From Chrysopilus asiliformis (taxonomy: Eukaryota; Arthropoda; Insecta; Diptera; Rhagionidae), in NCBI GenBank assembly GCA_964034945.1, contig OZ035964.1:10801544-10865543 (forward strand): 64,000 nt of DNA, given 5' to 3'. The translations under genes were made by a program, and so were the position numbers. Each line of letters begins with the position of its first letter. Position 1 is the stretch's first letter. The notes under the pieces are model-generated. The model saw only the letters and a program-made list of their open reading frames with translations. It made no database searches and was not told the DNA's origin. Shown one piece after another: positions 35,429 to 48,200 of the stretch.

Positions 35429-36746
35429 TCAAATCAAATGAAAACTTCCAAATTGGAATTCTTCGAAATTTTTTTGATTTTTCTTGCTGCCGGCCGCTAG
35501 CCTGGTAGAGTTTTTTCGGATTTCAAATCAAATGAAAACTTCCAAATTGGAATAATTCGAAATTTTTTTGATTTTTCTTGCTGCCGGCTGCTAGCCTGGT
35601 AGAGTTTTTTCGGATTTCAAATCAAATGAAAACTTCCAAATTGGAATTCTTCGAAATTTTTTTGATTTTTCTTGCTGCCGGCCGCTAGCCTGGTAGAGTT
35701 TTTTCGGATTTCAAATCAAATGAAAACTTCCAAATTGGAATTTTTCGAAATTTTTTTGATTTTTCTTGCTGCCGGCCGCTAGCCTGGTAGAGTTTTTTCG
35801 GATTTCAAATCAAATGAAAACTTCCAAATTGGAATTTTTCGAAATTTTTTTGATTTTTCTTGCTGCCGGCCGCTAGCCTGGTAGAGTTTTTTCGGATTTG
35901 AAATCAAATGAAAACTTCCAAATTGGAATTTTTCGAAATTTTTTTGATTTTTCTTGCTGCCGGCCGCTAGCCTGGTAGAGTTTTTTCGGATTTCAAATCA
36001 AATGAAAACTTCCAAATTGGAATTTTTCGAAATTTTTTTGATTTTTCTTGCTGCCGGCCGCTAGCCTGGTAGAGTTTTTTTCGGATTTCAAATCAAATGA
36101 AAACTTCCAAATTGGAATTCTTCGAAATTTTTTTGATTTTTCTTGCTGCCGGCCGCTAGCTTGGTAGAGTTTTTTCGGATTTCAAATCAAATGAAAACTT
36201 CCAAATTGGAATTTTTCGAAATTTTTTTGATTTTTCTTGCTGCCGGCTGCTAGCCTGGTAGAGTTTTTTCGGATTTCAAATCAAATGAAAACTTCCAAAT
36301 TGGAATTCTTCGAAATTTTTTTGATTTTTCTTGCTGCCGGCTGCTAGCCTGGTAGAGTTTTTTCGGATTTGAAATCAAATGAAAACTTCCAAATTGGAAT
36401 AATTCGAAATTTTTTTGATTTTTCTTGCTGCCGGCCGCTAGCCTGGTAGAGTTTTTTCGGATTTCAAATCAAATGAAAACTTCCAAATTGGAATTTTTCG
36501 AAATTTTTTTGATTTTTCTTGCTGCCGGCTACTAGCCTGGTAGAGTTTTTTCGGATTTCAAATCAAATGAAAACTTCCAAATTGGAATTTTTCGAAATTT
36601 TTTTGATTTTTCTTGCTGCCGGCCTCTAGCCTGGTAGAGTTTTTTCGGATTTCAAATCAAATGAAAACTTCCAAATTGGAATTTTTCGAAATTTTTTTGA
36701 TTTTTCTTGCTGCCGGCCGCTAGCCTGGTAGAGTTTTTTTCGGATT
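35429..36746 (+). repeat. 14-mer HOR (1318 bp)
   Basis: The order is Cc, At, Cc, Tc, Tc, G-Tc, Tc-T7, Cc, Tt, Ct, G-Ac, Ta, Tc, Tc-T7. It shares its first four and last four monomers with the 13-mer but carries a different middle. Private changes are AGCTTGG near 36161 and GGCCTCTAGC near 36622. Confidence 0.88.
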
Positions 36747-37216
36747 TCAAATCAAATGAAAACTTCCAAATTGGAATTCTTCGAAATTTTTTTGATTTTT
36801 CTTGCTGCCGGCCGCTAGCCTGGTAGAGTTTTTTCGGATTTCAAATCAAATGAAAACTTCCAAATTGGAATAATTCGAAATTTTTTTGATTTTTCTTGCT
36901 GCCGGCTGCTAGCCTGGTAGAGTTTTTTCGGATTTCAAATCAAATGAAAACTTCCAAATTGGAATTCTTCGAAATTTTTTTGATTTTTCTTGCTGCCGGC
37001 CGCTAGCCTGGTAGAGTTTTTTCGGATTTCAAATCAAATGAAAACTTCCAAATTGGAATTTTTCGAAATTTTTTTGATTTTTCTTGCTGCCGGCCGCTAG
37101 CCTGGTAGAGTTTTTTCGGATTTCAAATCAAATGAAAACTTCCAAATTGGAATAATTCGAAATTTTTTTGATTTTTCTTGCTGCCGGCTGCTAGCCTGGT
37201 AGAGTTTTTTCGGATT

Positions 37217-38062
37217 TCAAATCAAATGAAAACTTCCAAATTGGAATTCTTCGAAATTTTTTTGATTTTTCTTGCTGCCGGCCGCTAGCCTGGTAGAGTT
37301 TTTTCGGATTTCAAATCAAATGAAAACTTCCAAATTGGAATTTTTCGAAATTTTTTTGATTTTTCTTGCTGCCGGCCGCTAGCCTGGTAGAGTTTTTTCG
37401 GATTTCAAATCAAATGAAAACTTCCAAATTGGAATTTTTCGAAATTTTTTTGATTTTTCTTGCTGCCGGCCGCTAGCCTGGTAGAGTTTTTTCGGATTTG
37501 AAATCAAATGAAAACTTCCAAATTGGAATTTTTCGAAATTTTTTTGATTTTTCTTGCTGCCGGCCGCTAGCCTGGTAGAGTTTTTTCGGATTTCAAATCA
37601 AATGAAAACTTCCAAATTGGAATTTTTCGAAATTTTTTTGATTTTTCTTGCTGCCGGCCGCTAGCCTGGTAGAGTTTTTTCGGATTTCAAATCAAATGAA
37701 AACTTCCAAATTGGAATTCTTCGAAATTTTTTTGATTTTTCTTGCTGCCGGCCGCTAGCCTGGTAGAGTTTTTTCGGATTTCAAATCAAATGAAAACTTC
37801 CAAATTGGAATTTTTCGAAATTTTTTTGATTTTTCTTGCTGCCGGCTGCTAGCCTGGTAGAGTTTTTTCGGATTTCAAATCAAATGAAAACTTCCAAATT
37901 GGAATTCTTCGAAATTTTTTTGATTTTTCTTGCTGCCGGCTGCTAGCCTGGTAGAGTTTTTTCGGATTTGAAATCAAATGAAAACTTCCAAATTGGAATA
38001 ATTCGAAATTTTTTTGATTTTTCTTGCTGCCGGCCGCTAGCCTGGTAGAGTTTTTTCGGATT
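37217..38062 (+). repeat. 9-mer tandem duplication, copy 1 (846 bp)
   Basis: The order is Cc, Tc, Tc, G-Tc, Tc, Cc, Tt, Ct, G-Ac. It is repeated directly in the next 846 bp with the same order of all markers. G2 markers at 37500 and 38346 are exactly 846 bp apart. Confidence 0.93.
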
Positions 38063-38908
38063 TCAAATCAAATGAAAACTTCCAAATTGGAATTCTTCGA
38101 AATTTTTTTGATTTTTCTTGCTGCCGGCCGCTAGCCTGGTAGAGTTTTTTCGGATTTCAAATCAAATGAAAACTTCCAAATTGGAATTTTTCGAAATTTT
38201 TTTGATTTTTCTTGCTGCCGGCCGCTAGCCTGGTAGAGTTTTTTCGGATTTCAAATCAAATGAAAACTTCCAAATTGGAATTTTTCGAAATTTTTTTGAT
38301 TTTTCTTGCTGCCGGCCGCTAGCCTGGTAGAGTTTTTTCGGATTTGAAATCAAATGAAAACTTCCAAATTGGAATTTTTCGAAATTTTTTTGATTTTTCT
38401 TGCTGCCGGCCGCTAGCCTGGTAGAGTTTTTTCGGATTTCAAATCAAATGAAAACTTCCAAATTGGAATTTTTCGAAATTTTTTTGATTTTTCTTGCTGC
38501 CGGCCGCTAGCCTGGTAGAGTTTTTTCGGATTTCAAATCAAATGAAAACTTCCAAATTGGAATTCTTCGAAATTTTTTTGATTTTTCTTGCTGCCGGCCG
38601 CTAGCCTGGTAGAGTTTTTTCGGATTTCAAATCAAATGAAAACTTCCAAATTGGAATTTTTCGAAATTTTTTTGATTTTTCTTGCTGCCGGCTGCTAGCC
38701 TGGTAGAGTTTTTTCGGATTTCAAATCAAATGAAAACTTCCAAATTGGAATTCTTCGAAATTTTTTTGATTTTTCTTGCTGCCGGCTGCTAGCCTGGTAG
38801 AGTTTTTTCGGATTTGAAATCAAATGAAAACTTCCAAATTGGAATAATTCGAAATTTTTTTGATTTTTCTTGCTGCCGGCCGCTAGCCTGGTAGAGTTTT
38901 TTCGGATT
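38063..38908 (+). repeat. 9-mer tandem duplication, copy 2 (846 bp)
   Basis: Same nine-monomer order as 37217-38062. It then continues into Ta, Tc, Tc-T7, so the duplication was inserted within one longer unit, extending it to 26 monomers between T7 junctions 36734 and 39179. Confidence 0.93.
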
Positions 38909-39191
38909 TCAAATCAAATGAAAACTTCCAAATTGGAATTTTTCGAAATTTTTTTGATTTTTCTTGCTGCCGGCTACTAGCCTGGTAGAGTTTTTTCGGA
39001 TTTCAAATCAAATGAAAACTTCCAAATTGGAATTTTTCGAAATTTTTTTGATTTTTCTTGCTGCCGGCCGCTAGCCTGGTAGAGTTTTTTCGGATTTCAA
39101 ATCAAATGAAAACTTCCAAATTGGAATTTTTCGAAATTTTTTTGATTTTTCTTGCTGCCGGCCGCTAGCCTGGTAGAGTTTTTTTCGGATT

Positions 39192-40415
39192 TCAAATCAA
39201 ATGAAAACTTCCAAATTGGAATTCTTCGAAATTTTTTTGATTTTTCTTGCTGCCGGCCGCTAGCCTGGTAGAGTTTTTTCGGATTTCAAATCAAATGAAA
39301 ACTTCCAAATTGGAATAATTCGAAATTTTTTTGATTTTTCTTGCTGCCGGCTGCTAGCCTGGTAGAGTTTTTTCGGATTTCAAATCAAATGAAAACTTCC
39401 AAATTGGAATTCTTCGAAATTTTTTTGATTTTTCTTGCTGCCGGCCGCTAGCCTGGTAGAGTTTTTTCGGATTTCAAATCAAATGAAAACTTCCAAATTG
39501 GAATTTTTCGAAATTTTTTTGATTTTTCTTGCTGCCGGCCGCTAGCCTGGTAGAGTTTTTTCGGATTTCAAATCAAATGAAAACTTCCAAATTGGAATAA
39601 TTCGAAATTTTTTTGATTTTTCTTGCTGCCGGCTGCTAGCCTGGTAGAGTTTTTTCGGATTTCAAATCAAATGAAAACTTCCAAATTGGAATTCTTCGAA
39701 ATTTTTTTGATTTTTCTTGCTGCCGGCTGCTAGCCTGGTAGAGTTTTTTCGGATTTCAAATCAAATGAAAACTTCCAAATTGGAATAATTCGAAATTTTT
39801 TTGATTTTTCTTGCTGCCGGCCGGTAGCCTGGTAGAGTTTTTTCGGATTTCAAATCAAATGAAAACTTCCAAATTGGAATTCTTCGAAATTTTTTTGATT
39901 TTTCTTGCTGCCGGCTGCTAGCCTGGTAGAGTTTTTTCGGATTTCAAATCAAATGAAAACTTCCAAATTGGAATTCTTCGAAATTTTTTTGATTTTTCTT
40001 GCTGCCGGCTGCTAGCCTGGTAGAGTTTTTTCGGATTTGAAATCAAATGAAAACTTCCAAATTGGAATAATTCGAAATTTTTTTGATTTTTCTTGCTGCC
40101 GGCCGCTAGCCTGGTAGAGTTTTTTCGGATTTCAAATCAAATGAAAACTTCCAAATTGGAATTTTTCGAAATTTTTTTGATTTTTCTTGCTGCCGGCTAC
40201 TAGCCTGGTAGAGTTTTTTTCGGATTTCAAATCAAATGAAAACTTCCAAATTGGAATTTTTCGAAATTTTTTTGATTTTTCTTGCTGCCGGCCGCTAGCC
40301 TGGTAGAGTTTTTTCGGATTTCAAATCAAATGAAAACTTCCAAATTGGAATTTTTCGAAATTTTTTTGATTTTTCTTGCTGCCGGCCGCTAGCCTGGTAG
40401 AGTTTTTTTCGGATT
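39192..40415 (+). repeat. 13-mer HOR, copy 2 (1224 bp)
   Basis: Same 13-monomer order as 34206-35428. It is one base longer because the Ta monomer here is also followed by a T7 run (40214), found in no other copy. The Ag marker is at 39824. Confidence 0.93.
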
Positions 40416-41074
40416 TCAAATCAAATGAAAACTTCCAAATTGGAATTCTTCGAAATTTTTTTGATTTTTCTTGCTGCCGGCCGCTAGCCTGGTAGAGTTT
40501 TTTCGGATTTCAAATCAAATGAAAACTTCCAAATTGGAATAATTCGAAATTTTTTTGATTTTTCTTGCTGCCGGCTGCTAGCCTGGTAGAGTTTTTTCGG
40601 ATTTCAAATCAAATGAAAACTTCCAAATTGGAATTCTTCGAAATTTTTTTGATTTTTCTTGCTGCCGGCCGCTAGCCTGGTAGAGTTTTTTCGGATTTCA
40701 AATCAAATGAAAACTTCCAAATTGGAATTTTTCGAAATTTTTTTGATTTTTCTTGCTGCCGGCCGCTAGCCTGGTAGAGTTTTTTCGGATTTCAAATCAA
40801 ATGAAAACTTCCAAATTGGAATTTTTCGAAATTTTTTTGATTTTTCTTGCTGCCGGCTACTAGCCTGGTAGAGTTTTTTCGGATTTCAAATCAAATGAAA
40901 ACTTCCAAATTGGAATTTTTCGAAATTTTTTTGATTTTTCTTGCTGCCGGCCGCTAGCCTGGTAGAGTTTTTTCGGATTTCAAATCAAATGAAAACTTCC
41001 AAATTGGAATTTTTCGAAATTTTTTTGATTTTTCTTGCTGCCGGCCGCTAGCCTGGTAGAGTTTTTTTCGGATT

Positions 41075-42297
41075 TCAAATCAAATGAAAACTTCCAAATT
41101 GGAATTCTTCGAAATTTTTTTGATTTTTCTTGCTGCCGGCCGCTAGCCTGGTAGAGTTTTTTCGGATTTCAAATCAAATGAAAACTTCCAAATTGGAATA
41201 ATTCGAAATTTTTTTGATTTTTCTTGCAGCCGGCTGCTAGCCTGGTAGAGTTTTTTCGGATTTCAAATCAAATGAAAACTTCCAAATTGGAATTCTTCGA
41301 AATTTTTTTGATTTTTCTTGCTGCCGGCCGCTAGCCTGGTAGAGTTTTTTCGGATTTCAAATCAAATGAAAACTTCCAAATTGGAATTTTTCGAAATTTT
41401 TTTGATTTTTCTTGCTGCCGGCCGCTAGCCTGGTAGAGTTTTTTCGGATTTCAAATCAAATGAAAACTTCCAAATTGGAATAATTCGAAATTTTTTTGAT
41501 TTTTCTTGCTGCCGGCTGCTAGCCTGGTAGAGTTTTTTCGGATTTCAAATCAAATGAAAACTTCCAAATTGGAATTCTTCGAAATTTTTTTGATTTTTCT
41601 TGCTGCCGGCTGCTAGCCTGGTAGAGTTTTTTCGGATTTCAAATCAAATGAAAACTTCCAAATTGGAATAATTCGAAATTTTTTTGATTTTTCTTGCTGC
41701 CGGCCGGTAGCCTGGTAGAGTTTTTTCGGATTTCAAATCAAATGAAAACTTCCAAATTGGAATTCTTCGAAATTTTTTTGATTTTTCTTGCTGCCGGCTG
41801 CTAGCCTGGTAGAGTTTTTTCGGATTTCAAATCAAATGAAAACTTCCAAATTGGAATTCTTCGAAATTTTTTTGATTTTTCTTGCTGCCGGCTGCTAGCC
41901 TGGTAGAGTTTTTTCGGATTTGAAATCAAATGAAAACTTCCAAATTGGAATAATTCGAAATTTTTTTGATTTTTCTTGCTGCCGGCCGCTAGCCTGGTAG
42001 AGTTTTTTCGGATTTCAAATCAAATGAAAACTTCCAAATTGGAATTTTTCGAAATTTTTTTGATTTTTCTTGCTGCCGGCTACTAGCCTGGTAGAGTTTT
42101 TTCGGATTTCAAATCAAATGAAAACTTCCAAATTGGAATTTTTCGAAATTTTTTTGATTTTTCTTGCTGCCGGCCGCTAGCCTGGTAGAGTTTTTTCGGA
42201 TTTCAAATCAAATGAAAACTTCCAAATTGGAATTTTTCGAAATTTTTTTGATTTTTCTTGCTGCCGGCCGCTAGCCTGGTAGAGTTTTTTTCGGATT
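41075..42297 (+). repeat. 13-mer HOR, copy 3 (1223 bp)
   Basis: Same 13-monomer order, with the Ag marker at 41706. Its At monomer has a private CTTGCAGCC (T60 to A). It is separated from copy 2 by a 659-bp 7-monomer fragment (Cc, At, Cc, Tc, Ta, Tc, Tc-T7) that looks like a 13-mer with six monomers deleted. Confidence 0.93.
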
Positions 42298-45200
42298 TCA
42301 AATCAAATGAAAACTTCCAAATTGGAATTCTTCGAAATTTTTTTGATTTTTCTTGCTGCCGGCCGCTAGCCTGGTAGAGTTTTTTCGGATTTCAAATCAA
42401 ATGAAAACTTCCAAATTGGAATAATTCGAAATTTTTTTGATTTTTCTTGCTGCCGGCTGCTAGCCTGGTAGAGTTTTTTCGGATTTCAAATCAAATGAAA
42501 ACTTCCAAATTGGAATTCTTCGAAATTTTTTTGATTTTTCTTGCTGCCGGCCGCTAGCCTGGTAGAGTTTTTTCGGATTTCAAATCAAATGAAAACTTCC
42601 AAATTGGAATTTTTCGAAATTTTTTTGATTTTTCTTGCTGCCGGCCGCTAGCCTGGTAGAGTTTTTTCGGATTTCAAATCAAATGAAAACTTCCAAATTG
42701 GAATTTTTCGAAATTTTTTTGATTTTTCTTGCTGCCGGCCGCTAGCCTGGTAGAGTTTTTTCGGATTTGAAATCAAATGAAAACTTCCAAATTGGAATTT
42801 TTCGAAATTTTTTTGATTTTTCTTGCTGCCGGCCGCTAGCCTGGTAGAGTTTTTTCGGATTTCAAATCAAATGAAAACTTCCAAATTGGAATTTTTCGAA
42901 ATTTTTTTGATTTTTCTTGCTGCCGGCCGCTAGCCTGGTAGAGTTTTTTCGGATTTCAAATCAAATGAAAACTTCCAAATTGGAATTCTTCGAAATTTTT
43001 TTGATTTTTCTTGCTGCCGGCCGCTAGCCTGGTAGAGTTTTTTCGGATTTCAAATCAAATGAAAACTTCCAAATTGGAATTTTTCGAAATTTTTTTGATT
43101 TTTCTTGCTGCCGGCTGCTAGCCTGGTAGAGTTTTTTCGGATTTCAAATCAAATGAAAACTTCCAAATTGGAATTCTTCGAAATTTTTTTGATTTTTCTT
43201 GCTGCCGGCTGCTAGCCTGGTAGAGTTTTTTCGGATTTCAAATCAAATGAAAACTTCCAAATTGGAATAATTCGAAATTTTTTTGATTTTTCTTGCTGCC
43301 GGCCGCTAGCCTGGTAGAGTTTTTTCGGATTTCAAATCAAATGAAAACTTCCAAATTGGAATTTTTCGAAATTTTTTTGATTTTTCTTGCTGCCGGCTAC
43401 TAGCCTGGTAGAGTTTTTTCGGATTTCAAATCAAATGAAAACTTCCAAATTGGAATTTTTCGAAATTTTTTTGATTTTTCTTGCTGCCGGCCGCTAGCCT
43501 GGTAGAGTTTTTTCGGATTTCAAATCAAATGAAAACTTCCAAATTGGAATAATTCGAAATTTTTTTGATTTTTCTTGCTGCCGGCTGCTAGCCTGGTAGA
43601 GTTTTTTCGGATTTCAAATCAAATGAAAACTTCCAAATTGGAATTCTTCGAAATTTTTTTGATTTTTCTTGCTGCCGGCCGCTAGCCTGGTAGAGTTTTT
43701 TCGGATTTCAAATCAAATGAAAACTTCCAAATTGGAATTTTTCGAAATTTTTTTGATTTTTCTTGCTGCCGGCCGCTAGCCTGGTAGAGTTTTTTCGGAT
43801 TTCAAATCAAATGAAAACTTCCAAATTGGAATAATTCGAAATTTTTTTGATTTTTCTTGCTGCCGGCTGCTAGCCTGGTAGAGTTTTTTCGGATTTGAAA
43901 TCAAATGAAAACTTCCAAATTGGAATAATTCGAAATTTTTTTGATTTTTCTTGCTGCCGGCCGCTAGCCTGGTAGAGTTTTTTCGGATTTCAAATCAAAT
44001 GAAAACTTCCAAATTGGAATTCTTCGAAATTTTTTTGATTTTTCTTGCTGCCGGCCGCTAGCCTGGTAGAGTTTTTTCGGATTTCAAATCAAATGAAAAC
44101 TTCCAAATTGGAATAATTCGAAATTTTTTTGATTTTCTTGCTGCCGGCTGCTAGCCTGGTAGAGTTTTTTCGGATTTCAAATCAAATGAAAACTTCCAAA
44201 TTGGAATTCTTCGAAATTTTTTTGATTTTTCTTGCTGCCGGCTGCTAGCCTGGTAGAGTTTTTTCGGATTTGAAATCAAATGAAAACTTCCAAATTGGAA
44301 TAATTCGAAATTTTTTTGATTTTTCTTGCTGCCGGCCGCTAGCCTGGTAGAGTTTTTTCGGATTTCAAATCAAATGAAAACTTCCAAATTGGAATTTTTC
44401 GAAATTTTTTTGATTTTTCTTGCTGCCGGCCGCTAGCCTGGTAGAGTTTTTTTCGGATTTCAAATCAAATGAAAACTTCCAAATTGGAATTCTTCGAAAT
44501 TTTTTTGATTTTTCTTGCTGCCGGCCGCTAGCCTGGTAGAGTTTTTTCGGATTTCAAATCAAATGAAAACTTCCAAATTGGAATAATTCGAAATTTTTTT
44601 GATTTTTCTTGCTGCCGGCTGCTAGCCTGGTAGAGTTTTTTCGGATTTCAAATCAAATGAAAACTTCCAAATTGGAATTCTTCGAAATTTTTTTGATTTT
44701 TCTTGCTGCCGGCCGCTAGCCTGGTAGAGTTTTTTCGGATTTCAAATCAAATGAAAACTTCCAAATTGGAATTTTTCGAAATTTTTTTGATTTTTCTTGC
44801 TGCCGGCCGCTAGCCTGGTAGAGTTTTTTCGGATTTCAAATCAAATGAAAACTTCCAAATTGGAATTTTTCGAAATTTTTTTGATTTTTCTTGCTGCCGG
44901 CCGCTAGCCTGGTAGAGTTTTTTCGGATTTGAAATCAAATGAAAACTTCCAAATTGGAATTTTTCGAAATTTTTTTGATTTTTCTTGCTGCCGGCCGCTA
45001 GCCTGGTAGAGTTTTTTCGGATTTCAAATCAAATGAAAACTTCCAAATTGGAATTTTTCGAAATTTTTTTGATTTTTCTTGCTGCCGGCCGCTAGCCTGG
45101 TAGAGTTTTTTCGGATTTCAAATCAAATGAAAACTTCCAAATTGGAATTCTTCGAAATTTTTTTGATTTTTCTTGCTGCCGGCCGCTAGCCTGGTAGAGT

Positions 45201-48200
45201 TTTTTCGGATTTCAAATCAAATGAAAACTTCCAAATTGGAATTTTTCGAAATTTTTTTGATTTTTCTTGCTGCCGGCTGCTAGCCTGGTAGAGTTTTTTC
45301 GGATTTCAAATCAAATGAAAACTTCCAAATTGGAATTCTTCGAAATTTTTTTGATTTTTCTTGCTGCCGGCTGCTAGCCTGGTAGAGTTTTTTCGGATTT
45401 GAAATCAAATGAAAACTTCCAAATTGGAATAATTCGAAATTTTTTTGATTTTTCTTGCTGCCGGCTGCTAGCCTGGTAGAGTTTTTTCGGATTTCAAATC
45501 AAATGAAAACTTCCAAATTGGAATTCTTCGAAATTTTTTTGATTTTTCTTGCTGCCGGCCGCTAGCCTGGTAGAGTTTTTTCGGATTTCAAATCAAATGA
45601 AAACTTCCAAATTGGAATTTTTCGAAATTTTTTTGATTTTTCTTGCTGCCGGCCGCTAGCCTGGTAGAGTTTTTTCGGATTTCAAATCAAATGAAAACTT
45701 CCAAATTGGAATAATTCGAAATTTTTTTGATTTTTCTTGCTGCCGGCTGCTAGCCTGGTAGAGTTTTTTCGGATTTCAAATCAAATGAAAACTTCCAAAT
45801 TGGAATTCTTCGAAATTTTTTTGATTTTTCTTGCTGCCGGCCGCTAGCCTGGTAGAGTTTTTTCGGATTTCAAATCAAATGAAAACTTCCAAATTGGAAT
45901 TTTTCGAAATTTTTTTGATTTTTCTTGCTGCCGGCCGCTAGCCTGGTAGAGTTTTTTCGGATTTCAAATCAAATGAAAACTTCCAAATTGGAATAATTCG
46001 AAATTTTTTTGATTTTTCTTGCTGCCGGCTGCTAGCCTGGTAGAGTTTTTTCGGATTTCAAATCAAATGAAAACTTCCAAATTGGAATTCTTCGAAATTT
46101 TTTTGATTTTTCTTGCTGCCGGCTGCTAGCCTGGTAGAGTTTTTTCGGATTTCAAATCAAATGAAAACTTCCAAATTGGAATAATTCGAAATTTTTTTGA
46201 TTTTTCTTGCTGCCGGCCGGTAGCCTGGTAGAGTTTTTTCGGATTTCAAATCAAATGAAAACTTCCAAATTGGAATTCTTCGAAATTTTTTTGATTTTTC
46301 TTGCTGCCGGCTGCTAGCCTGGTAGAGTTTTTTCGGATTTCAAATCAAATGAAAACTTCCAAATTGGAATTCTTCGAAATTTTTTTGATTTTTCTTGCTG
46401 CCGGCTGCTAGCCTGGTAGAGTTTTTTCGGATTTGAAATCAAATGAAAACTTCCAAATTGGAATAATTCGAAATTTTTTTGATTTTTCTTGCTGCCGGCC
46501 GCTAGCCTGGTAGAGTTTTTTCGGATTTCAAATCAAATGAAAACTTCCAAATTGGAATTTTTCGAAATTTTTTTGATTTTTCTTGCTGCCGGCCGCTAGC
46601 CTGGTAGAGTTTTTTCGGATTTCAAATCAAATGAAAACTTCCAAATTGGAATTTTTCGAAATTTTTTTGATTTTTCTTGCTGCCGGCCGCTAGCCTGGTA
46701 GAGTTTTTTTCGGATTTCAAATCAAATGAAAACTTCCAAATTGGAATTCTTCGAAATTTTTTTGATTTTTCTTGCTGCCGGCCGCTAGCCTGGTAGAGTT
46801 TTTTCGGATTTCAAATCAAATGAAAACTTCCAAATTGGAATAATTCGAAATTTTTTTGATTTTTCTTGCTGCCGGCTGCTAGCCTGGTAGAGTTTTTTCG
46901 GATTTCAAATCAAATGAAAACTTCCAAATTGGAATTCTTCGAAATTTTTTTGATTTTTCTTGCTGCCGGCCGCTAGCCTGGTAGAGTTTTTTCGGATTTC
47001 AAATCAAATGAAAACTTCCAAATTGGAATTTTTCGAAATTTTTTTGATTTTTCTTGCTGCCGGCCGCTAGCCTGGTAGAGTTTTTTCGGATTTCAAATCA
47101 AATGAAAACTTCCAAATTGGAATTTTTCGAAATTTTTTTGATTTTTCTTGCTGCCGGCCGCTAGCCTGGTAGAGTTTTTTCGGATTTGAAATCAAATGAA
47201 AACTTCCAAATTGGAATTTTTCGAAATTTTTTTGATTTTTCTTGCTGCCGGCCGCTAGCCTGGTAGAGTTTTTTCGGATTTCAAATCAAATGAAAACTTC
47301 CAAATTGGAATTTTTCGAAATTTTTTTGATTTTTCTTGCTGCCGGCCGCTAGCCTGGTAGAGTTTTTTCGGATTTCAAATCAAATGAAAACTTCCAAATT
47401 GGAATTCTTCGAAATTTTTTTGATTTTTCTTGCTGCCGGCCGCTAGCCTGGTAGAGTTTTTTCGGATTTCAAATCAAATGAAAACTTCCAAATTGGAATT
47501 TTTCGAAATTTTTTTGATTTTTCTTGCTGCCGGCTGCTAGCCTGGTAGAGTTTTTTCGGATTTCAAATCAAATGAAAACTTCCAAATTGGAATTCTTCGA
47601 AATTTTTTTGATTTTTCTTGCTGCCGGCTGCTAGCCTGGTAGAGTTTTTTCGGATTTGAAATCAAATGAAAACTTCCAAATTGGAATAATTCGAAATTTT
47701 TTTGATTTTTCTTGCTGCCGGCCGCTAGCCTGGTAGAGTTTTTTCGGATTTCAAATCAAATGAAAACTTCCAAATTGGAATTTTTCGAAATTTTTTTGAT
47801 TTTTCTTGCTGCCGGCTACTAGCCTGGTAGAGTTTTTTCGGATTTCAAATCAAATGAAAACTTCCAAATTGGAATTTTTCGAAATTTTTTTGATTTTTCT
47901 TGCTGCCGGCCGCTAGCCTGGTAGAGTTTTTTCGGATTTCAAATCAAATGAAAACTTCCAAATTGGAATAATTCGAAATTTTTTTGATTTTTCTTGCTGC
48001 CGGCTGCTAGCCTGGTAGAGTTTTTTCGGATTTCAAATCAAATGAAAACTTCCAAATTGGAATTCTTCGAAATTTTTTTGATTTTTCTTGCTGCCGGCCG
48101 CTAGCCTGGTAGAGTTTTTTCGGATTTCAAATCAAATGAAAACTTCCAAATTGGAATTTTTCGAAATTTTTTTGATTTTTCTTGCTGCCGGCTGCTAGCC

